The notes: generated from the sequence alone by a model not told the origin. A stretch of 64,000 bases of DNA from Mesocentrotus franciscanus (GCA_037976565.1 CP137669.1:41566912-41630911); one strand, 5' to 3'; positions 32,171 through 43,885 are shown, counted from the first letter of the stretch. Program-made: numbers and translations.

Positions 32171-33563
32171 CAGGGGCGTCGCTAGAGGGGGTATGGGGGT
32201 GCGACACCCCCACCTGTCAGGATATTGTCGGTAAAATTGCACTACCGTCGGGAAAAATGAGAAAAAGGGGGAAGGGAAAAAGGAAAGGGAAAGGGAAAGA
32301 AAAGAAAGAAAAAAAGGAAAGAGAAGAGAAGAAAAAAAAAGAGAAACAGAAAAGAGGAAGGAGAGGAAAGAAAGGAAAAGAAAGAAAAGGAGATAAGGAA
32401 AAAAAAAAGAAAAAAAGAGAAAAGGGAAACAAAAGAAACTGGAAAAAAAAAGAGAGGAGAGGGAGAAGGGGGGGTAAGAGCCTGAGAGAGGAGGGGTGGT
32501 AAGAGTAAGAGAGAGGGGGTTGTTGGGTGGAGTCGCCTCGTCGAGGGAGCAAGAAAGATACGCATAGATATGTTGCTGTGTCGGGTCAGGTGTGTCGGTA
32601 TTCTTGCTCGATCCTCGTGTACTATATCAATGCAGAAGTTTGAAGTCGGTGAGATGTATTAATATGTCGGTCGGCCGGCAATTTTTTCCATATGAACTGT
32701 GACTATTTATTGGACAAAGAAACATTTTTGAAAATTCAGACAATGATTAAGAGCCGAGAACGGTACAATGAATCGTCTTCTTTCTATAATAATTTAATGC
32801 AACGTCAAAGTTTCCCCCTCGCGCGGGAGGGGGAAAAACTGAATTCAGACAAGGATTAAGAGTCGTCTTCTTTCTCTGATAATTTAATTTAACGTCAAAG
32901 CTTGCGCGCTTCGCGCGGGAGGGGGGGGAACTGAATTCAGACAAGGATTAAGAGTCGAGAACGGTACAACGATTCGTCTTCTTTCTCTGATAATTTAATG
33001 AAACATCAAAGCTTCGCTTCGCACGGAAGGGGTTAAACTGAATTCAGACAAGGATTTAGAGTCTAGAACGGTATCCTTTCTCTGATAATTTAATGAAACT
33101 TCAAAGCTTCCGCGCTTCGCGGGGAGGGGTGAAACTGAATTCAGACAAGGATTTAGAGTCGAGAACGATATCCTTTCTCTAATAATTTAATGAAACGTCA
33201 TAGCGGGAGGGGCGAAACAAGAATTAAGAGTCAGGAACGGTACAACGAATCGTCTTCTTTCTTTGATAATTTAATGGAACTTCAAAGCTTCCACGCTTCG
33301 CGCGGGAGGGGGTAACTGAGTTTATACAAGGATTAAGAGTCGAGAACGGTACAACGAATCGTCTTCATTCCCTAATAAATTAATGAAACGACAAAGCTTC
33401 CGCACCTCCCGCTGCACCTCCCTGCACCAACCCCTATAGGGAGCGCGCTTTGACATTGGGACATTAGCATTAATATTTTTGTCGGTAATTGGTGGCTAGT
33501 TTTGTCGGTAATCGGTGGCCTCTACACCCCCGCCCCACTGAAAAAGGTCTAGCGACGCCCCTG
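32171..33563. mobile_element. 1.39-kb hAT-type element, 8-bp TSD TCCTTGGT
   Basis: The perfect 16-bp TIR CAGGGGCGTCGCTAGA at 32171 is mirrored at 33548-33563. TCCTTGGT flanks both sides (32163-32170 and 33564-33571). The insertion is inside the LINE ORF1 reading frame, which resumes on the far side. The interior holds a ~240-bp purine tract (32262-32500) and a ~100-bp satellite array. No transposase. Confidence 0.9.
32735..33420 (-). repeat. ~100-bp satellite, about seven copies (family also at 7.2 kb)
   Basis: GGATTAAGAGTCGAGAACGG-type starts near 32746, 32853, 32942, 33052, 33146, 33229 and 33330. Each continues with CGTCTTCTTTCTCTGATAAT, ATGAAACGTCAAAGCTTC and a GCGCGGGAGGGGG segment. Some copies are shortened. 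It is inverted relative to the three-copy array at 7180-7470. Confidence 0.9.
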
Positions 33564-34019
33564 TCCTTGGTGAGAAGTTTCTCCGTCCGGTGAGATCTGT
33601 CACTATCGGTCAAAGATAGTTGGACGCCCAACCTCTTTGCAAGGCCAAGGACCAGCTCATCGGTGTTCTCTCCTTTCTCTTCAGTCATTTTGAAGATGCG
33701 TAGGTTGGGATCCTTCGGCCATATTGTTAAAGGTTGTTATCTTTTATGACTTGGATGGCCACCTTGTCTTGAGCTTTTTCGAGATTGTTCCTGAGTTTTA
33801 CGACCTCTCTGTCTTTTGTTGTCAGCTGGGACTCAAGTTCAAGAATTCTCCCTTCATTTTGCTCGACTCTCACAAGCAGTTTGTCAAATTTATCTGAGAT
33901 CAAGTGTGTCACCATGTTGCTAATGTGGTCAGTGTATTTTTTGTTGTGGAGTATGCCGCCAATGGTATCTTGTACCGAATTGCCACTTCTGGTGGTTGAA
34001 CGTGCCATTTTGTACAAGT

Positions 34020-34272
34020 TCTGGGTTGACTATGCACAGTATCAATTCAAACTCAGTTGAGATATAGGTCTACTGGTTTCTTTGATAGCCAGGCAGGGCC
34101 TTTCCAGTAAAATGCAAACAATAAGTACTCACTCTATACTGTCTATTCAGAGACTTCAGGATTACTATTCAAGTTCACTTCCAACTCTTTCATTCAAGTT
34201 CACTCACTGTGACAAGGACAATTGAGCTTCCCAAGAACCTTCCAAAGTAATAGTTGGGTTCTCATATGAGTT

Positions 34273-34324
<52 letters not shown>

Positions 34325-34732
34325 TTATGTATACACAGACTTTAATGACTGGGACTGTTCCAACAGGCAAGCACTATCACACATTGAAGGGTGATTGATG
34401 ATAACTTTCAAGTTTCTAGTTATTCTTGATCTCAGATATCTAAAGTTGCTCAGATGATTCCTTGAATGTTTAGTTACACATTAAAACATTGCAGATTGAA
34501 GTATCACATAAAAAACAAGTAATTTCAAGCAATTTCCAGGACACTTGTCAGTACACTTGTCAGCACTTCAATAAAGATCTAAACAATTGGTGCATATAAA
34601 TCGCATATAAGCCGTGAACCGCGTCTCTAATCTAGGACTGCAATACTCTGGCACTCCCGTTTTAGTATTTAATGCAACATCTTTATGATCATAAAAGTTC
34701 AATCTCAACAAATCAGAAGGAATGCTCGAATA
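34020..34732. other. Non-coding flank with (AT)n microsatellite
   Basis: Upstream of the LINE ORF1. It contains an (AT)n run at about 34273-34322. The words CACTTGTCAGTACACTTGTC and ACACTTGTCAGCACTT repeat locally near 34550. No gene. Confidence 0.5.
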
Positions 34733-34865
34733 TATTGATCATCTTTTTTCAGTTATACTTTCTTTCCACAAATTGTGGAAAGAAAGTATAACTGAAAAAA
34801 GATCAATAAACCAACTAGAATAAAAAGCATCTCCGAAGATGCTTTTATTCTAGTTGGTTTATTGA
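34733..34865. repeat. Two adjoining near-perfect hairpins
   Basis: Hairpin 1 (34733-34808): arms of ~36 bp (TATTGATC...CTTTCTTTCCACAA), one-base centre, one 3-base bulge. Hairpin 2 (34803-34865): arms of ~29 bp (TCAATAAACCAACTAGAATA...GCATCT), CCGA loop, one bulged A. They share TCAATA at the join. There is no coding context. Confidence 0.9.
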
Positions 34866-34982
34866 TTAGTGGATGTAATGCATGGGAAGATAATAAATTA
34901 AGAAGAGTGGAAACATTTTTGTTTTAAAGGGAAGGCAATATGTCTACATTAAAATCGCTTCCTTATGCTTCCTTATTTTCTT

Positions 34983-35900
34983 GAATAATAATAATAATAA
35001 ACTTATATAGCGCCAAATCAACTCTGTAGAGTGCTCAAGGCGCATGTAAAAAGACTAAAGAATTAAACAGAACCGTTTTTACATGATTTTTAAAGGAATC
35101 AGAGGTTATACACTTTTTGATGTCTTCAGGAAGGCTATTCCATAAAGTAGGACACGCGTGAGCAAAGGATTTACCCCCCGCCCCAAAAAAAGTTTTTGCA
35201 ACTTTAGGAATCACAAGGGAACCGGAAGTAGATGAGAGTAAAGATCTCGCGGGGATGTAATTTTGGATTAAAGAAATATTGTATTGGGGAGCTGAACCGT
35301 GAATGAAGTGAAAAGTGAGCAAACAAATCTTGAAAATAATGCGATCTTTAACAGGGAACCGATGCAGCGACTGCAAAACAGGGGTGATATGGTTACGCTT
35401 GGTGGACAAAATGACAATGCGGGCCGCAGCGTTTTGAAGCTTCTGGAGCTTGGACAACAGATTCTGGTGTAAATGAGATAGTATATTCAAGGATGTTTCT
35501 TAACTGTAATTAGATGCATCAAGGTGATTGTCTGGAGGTCTATGTAATACACCGATAACTATGTTTTTGCCCGTATTATTGTAAATTTTTATAAAAGTAT
35601 TCGATTCCTTCAATATGAACATCCACTCTTGGTTTAAAATTGAACTCGTCTTAAATAAATAAAGCAACCCCACCTCCTCTTCCTAATACATGACTTGCTA
35701 GAATCATGGTATAATGTTCTAAATTAAATAAGGGAGGGGAATTTTTATTCAGCCGTGTTTTGGAGATGGCTATTACAGAGAAGGAAAATTATTTAGTGTG
35801 TATAGAAGAGTTTCAATAAATTCAAAGTTTTATTGAGGCTTCTTGCATTACAATGTAAGATATTAATTGAGGTTTGCTACTATGATTGTCAATAAATTGT
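34983..35900 (-). mobile_element. L2/Rex-like LINE: 3' tail, ORF2 C-terminus and endonuclease piece
   Basis: Minus strand. The 3' end is AGCGCCAAATC...(ATT)n read in reverse (34983-35015). The ORF2 C-terminus is at 35490-35035: KLQKLQNAAARIVIL, HITPVLQSLHRFPVKDRI, FIHGSAPQYN, then PTLWNSLPEDIKKC, a full, uninterrupted C-terminal domain. Next to it (35900-35520) lie endonuclease motifs GRGGGVALFI and RPPDN. The reverse transcriptase is missing, so either the element has an internal deletion or two fragments are juxtaposed. Confidence 0.8.
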
Positions 35901-35937
35901 GATACAAAATTATCTGGAGTATGATATTGACAGTCCT

Positions 35938-36246
35938 GGGGGTGTTTCACAAAGATCCTAAGTTTGACTTATTTCTAAGTTGGACTTAACAATTATGGAA
36001 AGCCGTTAGCATCTTTGAAAATATTTTGTAAAAGTTATTTTAAAAGGCATAAAATTTTGGTTCAAATCATTCATATTTGCTATAATCAAGGAGATTTCAT
36101 GTTCTTGATGTGGAATTTATAAAAGTCCAAAATACTTGAATTTTTGCTTTTGAATATATTTTATTTTAAGGCTACAAATAGCTCTCCATAATGTTTAAGT
36201 CCAATTTAGAGTTAAGTTCGACTTAGGATCTTTGTGAAACACCCCC
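35938..36246. mobile_element. 309-bp MITE, TIR GGGGGTGTTTCACAAAGATC
   Basis: The left end GGGGGTGTTTCACAAAGATC CTAAGT is mirrored by ACTTAG GATCTTTGTGAAACACCCCC at the right. Further inverted pairing covers TTGGACTTAA. A+T-rich middle. The target duplication is not certain (CTGG-like flanks). Confidence 0.82.
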
Positions 36247-37199
36247 TGGTCATTATCAGATAGTAGTATATTAGTTGGATCAACGCTCGCGCCGATAAGG
36301 GGAGTTTCCTTCGAAACAGGTTTGACGGTGACTCTGTGAACGTATTTTGGTTAAAGGTATCTTCTTGAAAGTGATAGTATTACAGTACGGGAGAAGCTGT
36401 ACAGAATGAAGGAGAGTTGGAGGTATGGTGCTAAGATATGTGTAGAAAATACATAGATGAACATGAAATGAAGATAAAATGTAAACTAGTGAAATTCAAA
36501 AGGTATTTCATATTCCTCTCTTCTGGAGGTTAACATATACATCGGTCTCCCCTTACGTAGCAAAAAACATTGAATATGAATATAAATCGGCTTTAAATAC
36601 TGTAAGTGAATACATGAAACTATGGCATTATTGGGAATGAACGAACTATGAGATGGCGATTGGTGTTTCCTGATGTAAAATTCAGCATAATTGGAAGAGA
36701 AATCCGCATATTTTAAATAAAACGAAAAAGGAGGAGGAAAATAATAAGATTAGTCGAGTTCACATCTTAATCACCACTCACAATTTCATAGTGACGAGTG
36801 TGTTATACATAAATGGCAAAACCGACTAAAACCGAGTTCCAAACAAGAGCACTGCGTTATTCACTAATCAGGAGTCCATAATTTCAGTTCATGGGTTGAA
36901 CCACTTGAACGACCTGTTTAAATTATCTTAAATGTAGTCAAAGCATGTTGTTTGTAAACTATATATCTAAAGTGCCGTATCCAAGTTCTTTCCACGAAGA
37001 TTATTTGAGAATCGAGAGTTGGTACACAATCAATGAAAGAGATAATACGGGTCAGTGCTTTTGTTTTCCTCGAGTGTCACTGAGCATTCGTAACTCATTT
37101 CTATACGGTAAACAAAAAACTATTGTTTACATTCGAATTGACATAGTTATAGTTTGATAAGAATTAATTGGAGTATAGTATACATAGAGGAAATTCATT
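36247..37199. other. No recognisable feature
   Basis: Unique-looking A+T-rich DNA. Short open frames occur but without motifs or credible splice context. Confidence 0.45.
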
Positions 37200-38120
37200 G
37201 GTAAAGATAAAAATATAAATACTAGATAGTCTGCCGTGCATGAGGTCAAGCAGAGTAATACTCTATCATTACATCATGTACGATAAATGTTTCGTTGTAT
37301 ACATATTATTCCAGTTCATGGTTACAGAAAGTTATACTGTTGTCATGTAGTTGAATTATAGTGTATGTGAAGTTGTATAATTACCCCCTTCCTTTCCCAT
37401 TTCCCTTTCTTTTTCTTCTCTTTTGTCAATTTCTGTAAAGGGAGAATGTTGACACAAAAGGGAAAAAAGAAGAAAAAGAAAGAGAAAGGAAAATATATGT
37501 ACGATAAACAAGCCGAGCACATTCGAAGTAGGCCTGCTATACACCTACTGCTTCTGCTTATCGTGTGGGTGAATTAAAAAGAAGAAGAAAAAGGAATTCA
37601 TAAACAAATTGCATCTCATTTACAAACATAACAACAGTTGTACAAAAGAAATGTGTAGATGAATTGCATTGACATGGAAATACAATGTATATGTAGGGAG
37701 TAGGTATCTTTAATAGGCTACATTACTGTGTTTTATAACTCCAGAATACAGGTCATATTTACCCGAAGTTATCATTTTCATTAAATTGAATGAAGCTGTA
37801 ACATCTCATTAACCACCATGAAAGCCGTAACAGATGTTGTACGAGATAAATGCATGAATAAGTAACCCAGACATGGTGATATAACAAGTGGGAATGCAAA
37901 AAGAACTTCATCATCACGATCATTACACTTTGGACAGAAGTTGTGTTGCATACATATCATTTAGTTCATCATGTTGCTGATGTTATCTGCTGTCATGTAA
38001 TAAAGTTAAGTTGCAAGTAAGGTTGTAAATCTTCTTAGAATTGTGTCGATTTCTGTTAGATGTGATAAAGAAAATTAAAAAGCAGAGCAGCACTCGGGGT
38101 ACACCTTTTTACACCCCAGT
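37200..38120. repeat. Diverged relatives of the start of the 3.7-kb unit
   Basis: Near 37520-37700 and 37745-38050 recur the landmarks of 38121-38400, in order but with many changes: CTTCTG near the start, TGCATCTCATTTACAAACAT or ACATCTCATTAACCACCATG, AAATGCATGAATAAGTAACC and AGGTCATATTTACCCG. They suggest an older, decayed local array preceding the intact one. Confidence 0.5.
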
Positions 38121-39196
38121 GCTTCTGATGCACGTGTAGAGTGAATTCAAATTTTAAAAGACACACTCACAAATTGCGTCTCATTTACAACCATGACAAC
38201 AGGAACATACATTGTACGTTGTATAAGGTAAATGCATGAATGAATCACACAGACGTAGTGGTATAACAAATATACCATTACATCATCATGAAAATGTTGT
38301 ATGCATGGATGTAGAAATTCAGGTCATAGTTACCCGGTGTTAATGTCGTCATGCAGTCAAATCTATGACACTAGTAATTAACAGTTGACTCCAGGAATGC
38401 ATTGAGAAATATTCTCATGTTATTAATATAAACTCACTGTAAGCAGTTCGTTAAAGTTTTGCACAGCCTGATCTAAAAATGTCTGTATGGTCAGGGTTTT
38501 GGTCAAATATATATTGGTATATATGCCCATTATTATTTATCTCAGTTTGACTTTAGAGACATACAACAAGAGAGAGAGAGAGAAAAAGATAGATAAAGAA
38601 TGCCGACCATTCAAAATATGTGGAAAATAAAAGAAAATTGCAGGATGTGGCAACAAAAATTCATATGTTCCTATATTGCATTTTCTATACACATATTTTC
38701 CTCTACCAAATATGTTAGACTTTAAACTGAGATTTAACCTTATTCAAGCCGTGTCCTCAAATGCACTAGCAGCTCATTATATGGAAATTATTGTAATTCA
38801 TTACATCTGTGTATAGTATTTTAAAATGATTTGCAAATGTTTTCATATGTTTTAATCTCATTTATTTATAAAGTTCTCAGAACTGATTTAAAGATGTTCA
38901 GTAATAGTATGAGACGATTTGAGAATAAAAGTGTGGAGATCAAAAAATAAGTCTACAGGACATTTGAAGCGGATGTTTGAGAGAAAAAAGATAGACGTCG
39001 GGGTCAAAAGAAGAACGAAAGATAGAAATATATTTTTTTTTTTGGAGAGAGAGAAAGAAGGGGGAGAAATATTTGTAAATTATTTTTTCTTCATTATCCT
39101 TCCTTTAAAGATAGAGAGAGAGAATACAAATCGGGGGGAGAATAGCAACAGCGAACTAAAAAAAGGAAGAGAGAGGTGAGAGAGCAAAAGATTCTT

Positions 39197-39352
39197 TTCT
39201 TCTAATACGTTACTATTTTATTTGGTACAGAAAGTTGTACAGCGGCGAGCAGTGCGGCGAGGGTTTGAAGTCCACGCACATGCGTATTGCACGTCTACTG
39301 CCTACTCGTGAATAACTCATACAAGGTAATAGGTCAGCAGGTACGAACAAAA
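39197..39352. repeat. Long target duplication, left copy (copy 1)
   Basis: About 150 bp, from TTCTTCT.ATACGTTAC to GGTAATAGGTC.GCAGGTACGA. It recurs at 43738-43885 on the other side of the LINE fragment and only once in the LINE-free units 3 and 4. The right copy lacks seven bases (CGTGAAT region). Confidence 0.8.
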
Positions 39353-39568
39353 TTACTTTGTGGATTCAAGCAAATAAATTGTCTTTAAATCTGCAAAAGA
39401 CAAATGATATGTTTTTTAGTAATACAATTAAAGTGCTTCCAGGAGATGTATCATTTAATAATGTATTGATAGATAGGGTATCATCAACAAAATTCCTTGT
39501 TTTGCACATTGATGAGCAAATGAGTTGGAAAATTCATGTAAACCATCTCCGTAAGACATTGTCAAAAA

Positions 39569-42427
39569 TTGCATGCTAATGTTAGAAGTTTGAAAAAAAA
39601 TATTGATAAATTACATTCATGTCTATTAAATGTCAAAACTCCTTTTTCAGTAATAGGAATTACAGAAACATGGATAAAAGAAAATGAGAAACTCTTGCCA
39701 ATCCATGACTTGGATGGATATAATTTTGTCAGTAGAGGTAGAAATGATCGCTCAGGAGGTGGAGTTGGTATATTTTTGAATGAATCATTGAAATATAAAA
39801 TACGTGAAGATTTAAAATTATTTGTCAGTGAAGTAGAAAGTATATTTGTTGAGCTTTTTTTTAACAGGAAGAGTGTCATAGTTGGAGTAGTTTACAGACC
39901 ACCAGGTCAGACAGTTCTTGCATTCAAGGAATCTTTTGAACCAATCCTCTTTAAAGTTATTAATGATCACAAACCTTGCTATATAATGGGAGATTTCAAT
40001 ATAAATCATTGTGTTGGAGAAGAGATGGAGCCTTATAATGATTTTGTACAGTTTATGAATTCCTATTCCTTTTGTCCTGTAATATCTAAGCCAACTCGAA
40101 TCACTATAGATACCTCAACTTTGTTGGATAATATTTTTGTTAACAGCACATGTGATGATTATTTGTCTGGAATTATTACATACCCTGTAAGTGACCACAT
40201 GCCTATATTTTGTATTTCTAATCTTATTATGAATTCAAATCAAAATGTAGGGTCTGTTCGAAGTGTGAGGCATATTAATGAAGAAAATATAATATTATTC
40301 TGTACTGAATTGAGTAAGGTGAACTGGGAATTCATTTTGAAAAATCCAACTACTGATGTTAACCAGTTATACAATATATTTTTTGAGGTTTTTGGCTCTA
40401 TTTATGATCATTGCTTTCCAAAACAAAAACCTAAAGATAATAGAAAAGAAAAATGTAACCCATGGTATGATCATTCTTTAAAAAAGCTCTGTCGTAAGAA
40501 AAATGCTTTGTACCACAAATTTATAAAGAATCCCACCCATTACAGAGAAAATGTTTACAAAAAACAAAGGAATATTGTAAATAATGCGATTAGGAATGCA
40601 AAACGTGACTATTATCAAAAGAAATTTTATGGTAAAAGAAATGACTTAAAAGGAACATGGCGTGTTATAAACAATATTTTAAAACAACAAAAGAAAATTG
40701 ACTGTCCAACTCTTGTAAAAGATGGAAAAAATATTGAGGAACCATCAGAAGTGTTGCACGTTTTTAACGAATATTTTGTTTCTGTTGGTGAGGATGTTGT
40801 AAACACTATGCCTAATACTTCAACAGACCCTACTAAATTTTTGAATGGTGATTATCCACAATCTTTATTTTTCACATGTACAAAAGAATCTGAGGTAATC
40901 AATACAGTGTTAAGTTTAAAAGAAGGCAAAAGCCCAGGCTACGATGATATAGACACCAAAGTTTTAAAACAATGTATACACATTGTAGCTCCAGTGTTAA
41001 CTCATATTTTCAATACCTCTATAGAAACGGGATGCTCTTCAGATGCTTTAAAAGTTGCTAAAGTCTTGCCAATATTTAAAAAGGGAGATAAATCTTTGTG
41101 TACAAATTATCGACCTGTGTCCTTGCTTTCTGTCTTTGATAAACTGTTTGAAAAATTGATATATGCAAAGCTAATGTCTTATATATGTAAACATAATATT
41201 TTGTACAATAGACAATTTGGTTTTCGCTCTGGACATTCTACTTCTATGGCCCTACTTGAATTTATCGATCATCTTAATACAGCTTTTGAAAATAAGAATA
41301 TTGGACTAGGAATTTTTTTGGATCTATCGAAGGTATTCGACTCAATTAATCATGACATTTTGTTACGTAAGTTGAAATTTTATGGTATTAGAGGAATTTC
41401 TTTAGATTTAATACATAGCTATTTATTTAACAGAAAACAATTTGTTTATATAGATGGTGTTAACTCCACATTATTGACACTCACTGGAGGGGTTCCGCAA
41501 GGGTCAATTTTAGGCCCATTAATTTTTCTATTATATGTTAATGACATTCAATACGTAAGCCCAAAACTTTGCCCAATCATATTTGCAGATGACACAAACC
41601 TCTTTGCGTCAGGTAAAAACATCAATGAAATATCAACCATAATTACTACAGAACTACCAAACATTGAGCTGTGGTTTTTGGCTAACAAGTTACTTATAAA
41701 TTAAAAAAAAACTAATTATATGATATTTAAGCAGAAAGACAAAAAACTTTCAGAGCAAATCTGTGACATCATAATTAATAACTATAATATATTACAAGTT
41801 TCTAATACTGTATTTCTTGGAGTGACACTTGATGAAAATCTTACTTGGGCTCCACATATCAATAATACCCGGCGGAAGATTTCATGTGCGATAGGTGTAC
41901 TATATAGAATAAGACACTTTATTCCTCTGAATATATTGATTAATATCTATAATGCTATCATTCTTCCTCATCTGTCCTATTGTACTTTGATATGGGGACA
42001 TTGTGCGAAAACTCTACTGAATCAAGTTTATGTTTTACAGAAAAGAGCACTACGTGCAATTACAAACTCTCACCCCAGAACTCCCTCTGAACCGCTTTTT
42101 AGAAAATTAAATGTACTTACCATATTTCAAATACATGAATTGCAAGTTGGATCATTTATGTTTATGTACAATAATAATATGTTACCTTCTATTTTCGATA
42201 ATATTTTCAAAATAACAAAGGATGTTCGTCCACATTACACAAGACATGCTAATGATTTATATATTCCATTGTTAAAATACCATACTTCACGTAGATCAGT
42301 AAAATATTCTGGAGTGATTACTTGGAATGCAATACCCACCGATATAAAAATGTGCCCATCTCTTGCCTCATTCAAACGAAAATACAAACATCATCTAATG
42401 AAGGAATCTTATCTTATGTTTAATTAG
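39569..42427 (+). pseudogene. CR1-like ORF2 (endonuclease-reverse transcriptase), one in-frame stop
   Basis: The frame is open from the insertion junction (no ATG at its start) for 711 codons. It stops at TAA 41702-41704 and continues in the same frame to a natural-looking end at 42425-42427, about 952 codons in all. Endonuclease: NVRSLKKN, GITETWI, SGGGVGIF, GVVYRPPG, MGDFNIN, ISKPTR, SDHMPIF. Reverse transcriptase: SPGYDDIDTKVLKQC, FKKGDKSLCTNYRPVSLLS, FGFRSGHSTSMALLEF, FLDLSKVFDSINHDIL, GGVPQGSILGPLIFLLYVND and FADD (41582-41593). C-terminal domain: HLSYCTLIWGHC, LQKRALRAITNSHPRTPSEP and HARHANDL-like sequence, ending at FKRKYKHHL. The stop replaces one residue in the thumb motif ANKL.LN.KKTNYMIF, beside a nine-A run. 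It is the best-preserved retrotransposon gene here. Confidence 0.92.
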
Positions 42428-42639
42428 CCTGTTCACACCTGTTTATGTACTACCCACTTTTTTCTTTTCTCTTTACTTTGTATAATTTTCTGTGGCAATT
42501 GGAGCCCAGCCTTTGAAAGGCCAATGGCCTCTGCTGGCTTCTCCATATTCTTTGTATTGTTTATATATTTGCTTGTATGTATAATGTATTGTTGAATGTA
42601 TTTTTAACGAGAATTGGAAATAAATGAAATGAATAAATG
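39569..42639 (+). mobile_element. Nested, young CR1-like LINE (3.07 kb)
   Basis: It is inserted in the older LINE fragment at GTCAAAAA|...|AAAAACAGTGG. The uninterrupted sequence GTCAAAAAACAGTGGCG is present at 49637-49653, so both ends are fixed to within the A-run. The 5' end falls exactly at the endonuclease N-terminus, so ORF1 and the 5' UTR are missing. The 3' end is an (AATAAATG)-like tail at 42617-42639. Confidence 0.92.
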
Positions 42640-43737
42640 AAAAAACAGTGGCGTAATTCATAAGTTGAAATCAATTTTTCCTAAAGACATTCTTCTAATA
42701 ATGTATTCAACATTAATCCTTCCCTATCTTAATTATGGTGTTCTTGCCTGGGGTAACTCTCTTAAAACTAATCTTGAAAAATTATACTTGATTTAAAAGA
42801 GGATCTTAAGAATTATTTGTAATGTTAGCTTTCGTACACACACTAATCCGCTTTTTTATACGCATAGAATTTTAAAGGTGCAAGATATTTATCACCTTCA
42901 ACTGGGTGATCTAATGTACAACTTCAATTCTGGTGTCCTACCACAGGCTCTTGTCGGTATGTTTAGGAAAAATAGTCAAGTTCATGACCATGCTACACGA
43001 AATGCCTCTGCGTTTCACTTACCCCAAGTAAGGACAAAGTTTACTTTTAATACTTTGGTTTGTACTGGACCTAGATTCTGGAACTCTCTTGGCTCTAGCG
43101 TTAAGCAAAATGTTAGTCTCTCTGCATTTAAGTGTACACTTAAGGTTTATCTTCTCGATAAATACTGTGACTCGTAGAGTAGTTCATTTTTGTAGTTATT
43201 TTGATGATAGATCTATTATGTTATTACAGATGTATATAATTCCTTCTTCTTGATATTATGTGTCTAATTGAATATATTCAGATTGTCAGCCTTTTATTCC
43301 CTCCCCCTGTTGTCTTGTGCCCGTTGTGTGCTGTGCCTATTGTCGATGTGCTGTAGTCTTTTATTATTTCTCATATTTTCTCTCTTTTCTCCCGTCTTGT
43401 CTAGTCTAGTCTAGTTTCCCGAATTTTGTGTACACTTCTTGTTTCTTATACCACCCTTTTCTTAATGTATTCTTAGGTAGTAAAATATATACCCCATCAT
43501 GGTTATCTTGTTGCTTTTTTATGTACCAACCAATTATTTGGTCCAGAGGGGACCCTAAAACTTACAAGCTCTGCTTTTACCAGGGTCTCCTTGTCTTTCT
43601 TTTTTAATAGTTCACTTTGTTTTATCATTGTCATAGTCTTTTTTGTTTGCATTGTAAATGTGTAATGATTTCATGTACTGCTCTATGTGACATTTGAAAG
43701 AAAGACGAATAAATATCTTATCTTATCTTATCTTATT

Positions 43738-43885
43738 TTTCTTCTTATACGTTACTATTCTATTTGGTACAGAAAGTTGTACAGCGGCGAGCAGTGCGGC
43801 GAGGGTTTGAAGTCCACGCACATGCGTATTGCACGTCTACTGCCTACTAACTCATACAAGGTAATAGGTCGGCAGGTACGAAAAG
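43738..43885. repeat. Long target duplication, right copy (copy 1)
   Basis: Partner of 39197-39352. Contains GTACAGCGGCGAGCAGTGCG and CACGCACATGCGTATTGCAC. Confidence 0.8.

Larger units (their letters stand above)
26040..34008 (-). mobile_element. Two-ORF LINE (CR1-like), split by two hAT elements
   Basis: On the minus strand, ORF1 (34008 to about 31790) is followed by ORF2 (about 27930 to 26040). Two hAT elements with perfect 8-bp target duplications sit inside: one within ORF1 (32171-33563) and one at the ORF1/ORF2 junction (27985-31481). Removing both leaves about 3.1 kb. The 3' side is cut by another hAT-type end at 26039. Confidence 0.75.
31790..34008 (-). pseudogene. LINE ORF1 (coiled coil + RRM-like nucleic-acid binding), interrupted
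   Basis: MARSTTRSG at 34008 opens a frame with a predicted coiled coil (LVRVEQNEGRILELESQL, heptad-like, then KLRNNLEKAQDK). After a frameshift near 33715 comes NLRIFKMTEEKGENTDELVL, then LAKRLGVQLSLTDSDRSHR, the RRM signature of L1-type ORF1 proteins. The hAT element 32171-33563 follows. On its far side the frame resumes with EQLQQLKEEAKQ and RPILVKFTSYRSRQAM, then GISITEDRTNKK. Such proteins coat LINE RNA. A partner ORF2 lies downstream on the same strand. Confidence 0.8.
39353..43737 (+). mobile_element. CR1-like LINE fragment (copy 1), itself split by a nested LINE
   Basis: Two pieces: 39353-39568 and 42640-43737. The reading goes WIQANKLSLNLQKTNDMFFS, LPGDVSFNN and KFLVLHIDEQMSWK, then (after the nested element) NSGVIHKLKSIFPKDILL, LPYLNYGVLAWGNSL and FHLPQVRTKF, with GPRFWNSLGSSVKQN before a stop at 43175-43177. 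A stop also sits after KLYLI. It is 5'-truncated in the RT thumb. The 3' UTR ends in (TATCT)n at 43714-43737. The same fragment without the nested LINE is at 49427-50738. Confidence 0.88.

Noticed and set aside
36945..37157. 70-codon plus-strand frame
   Set aside because: No motif, no neighbours and no splice sites that would make it an exon.
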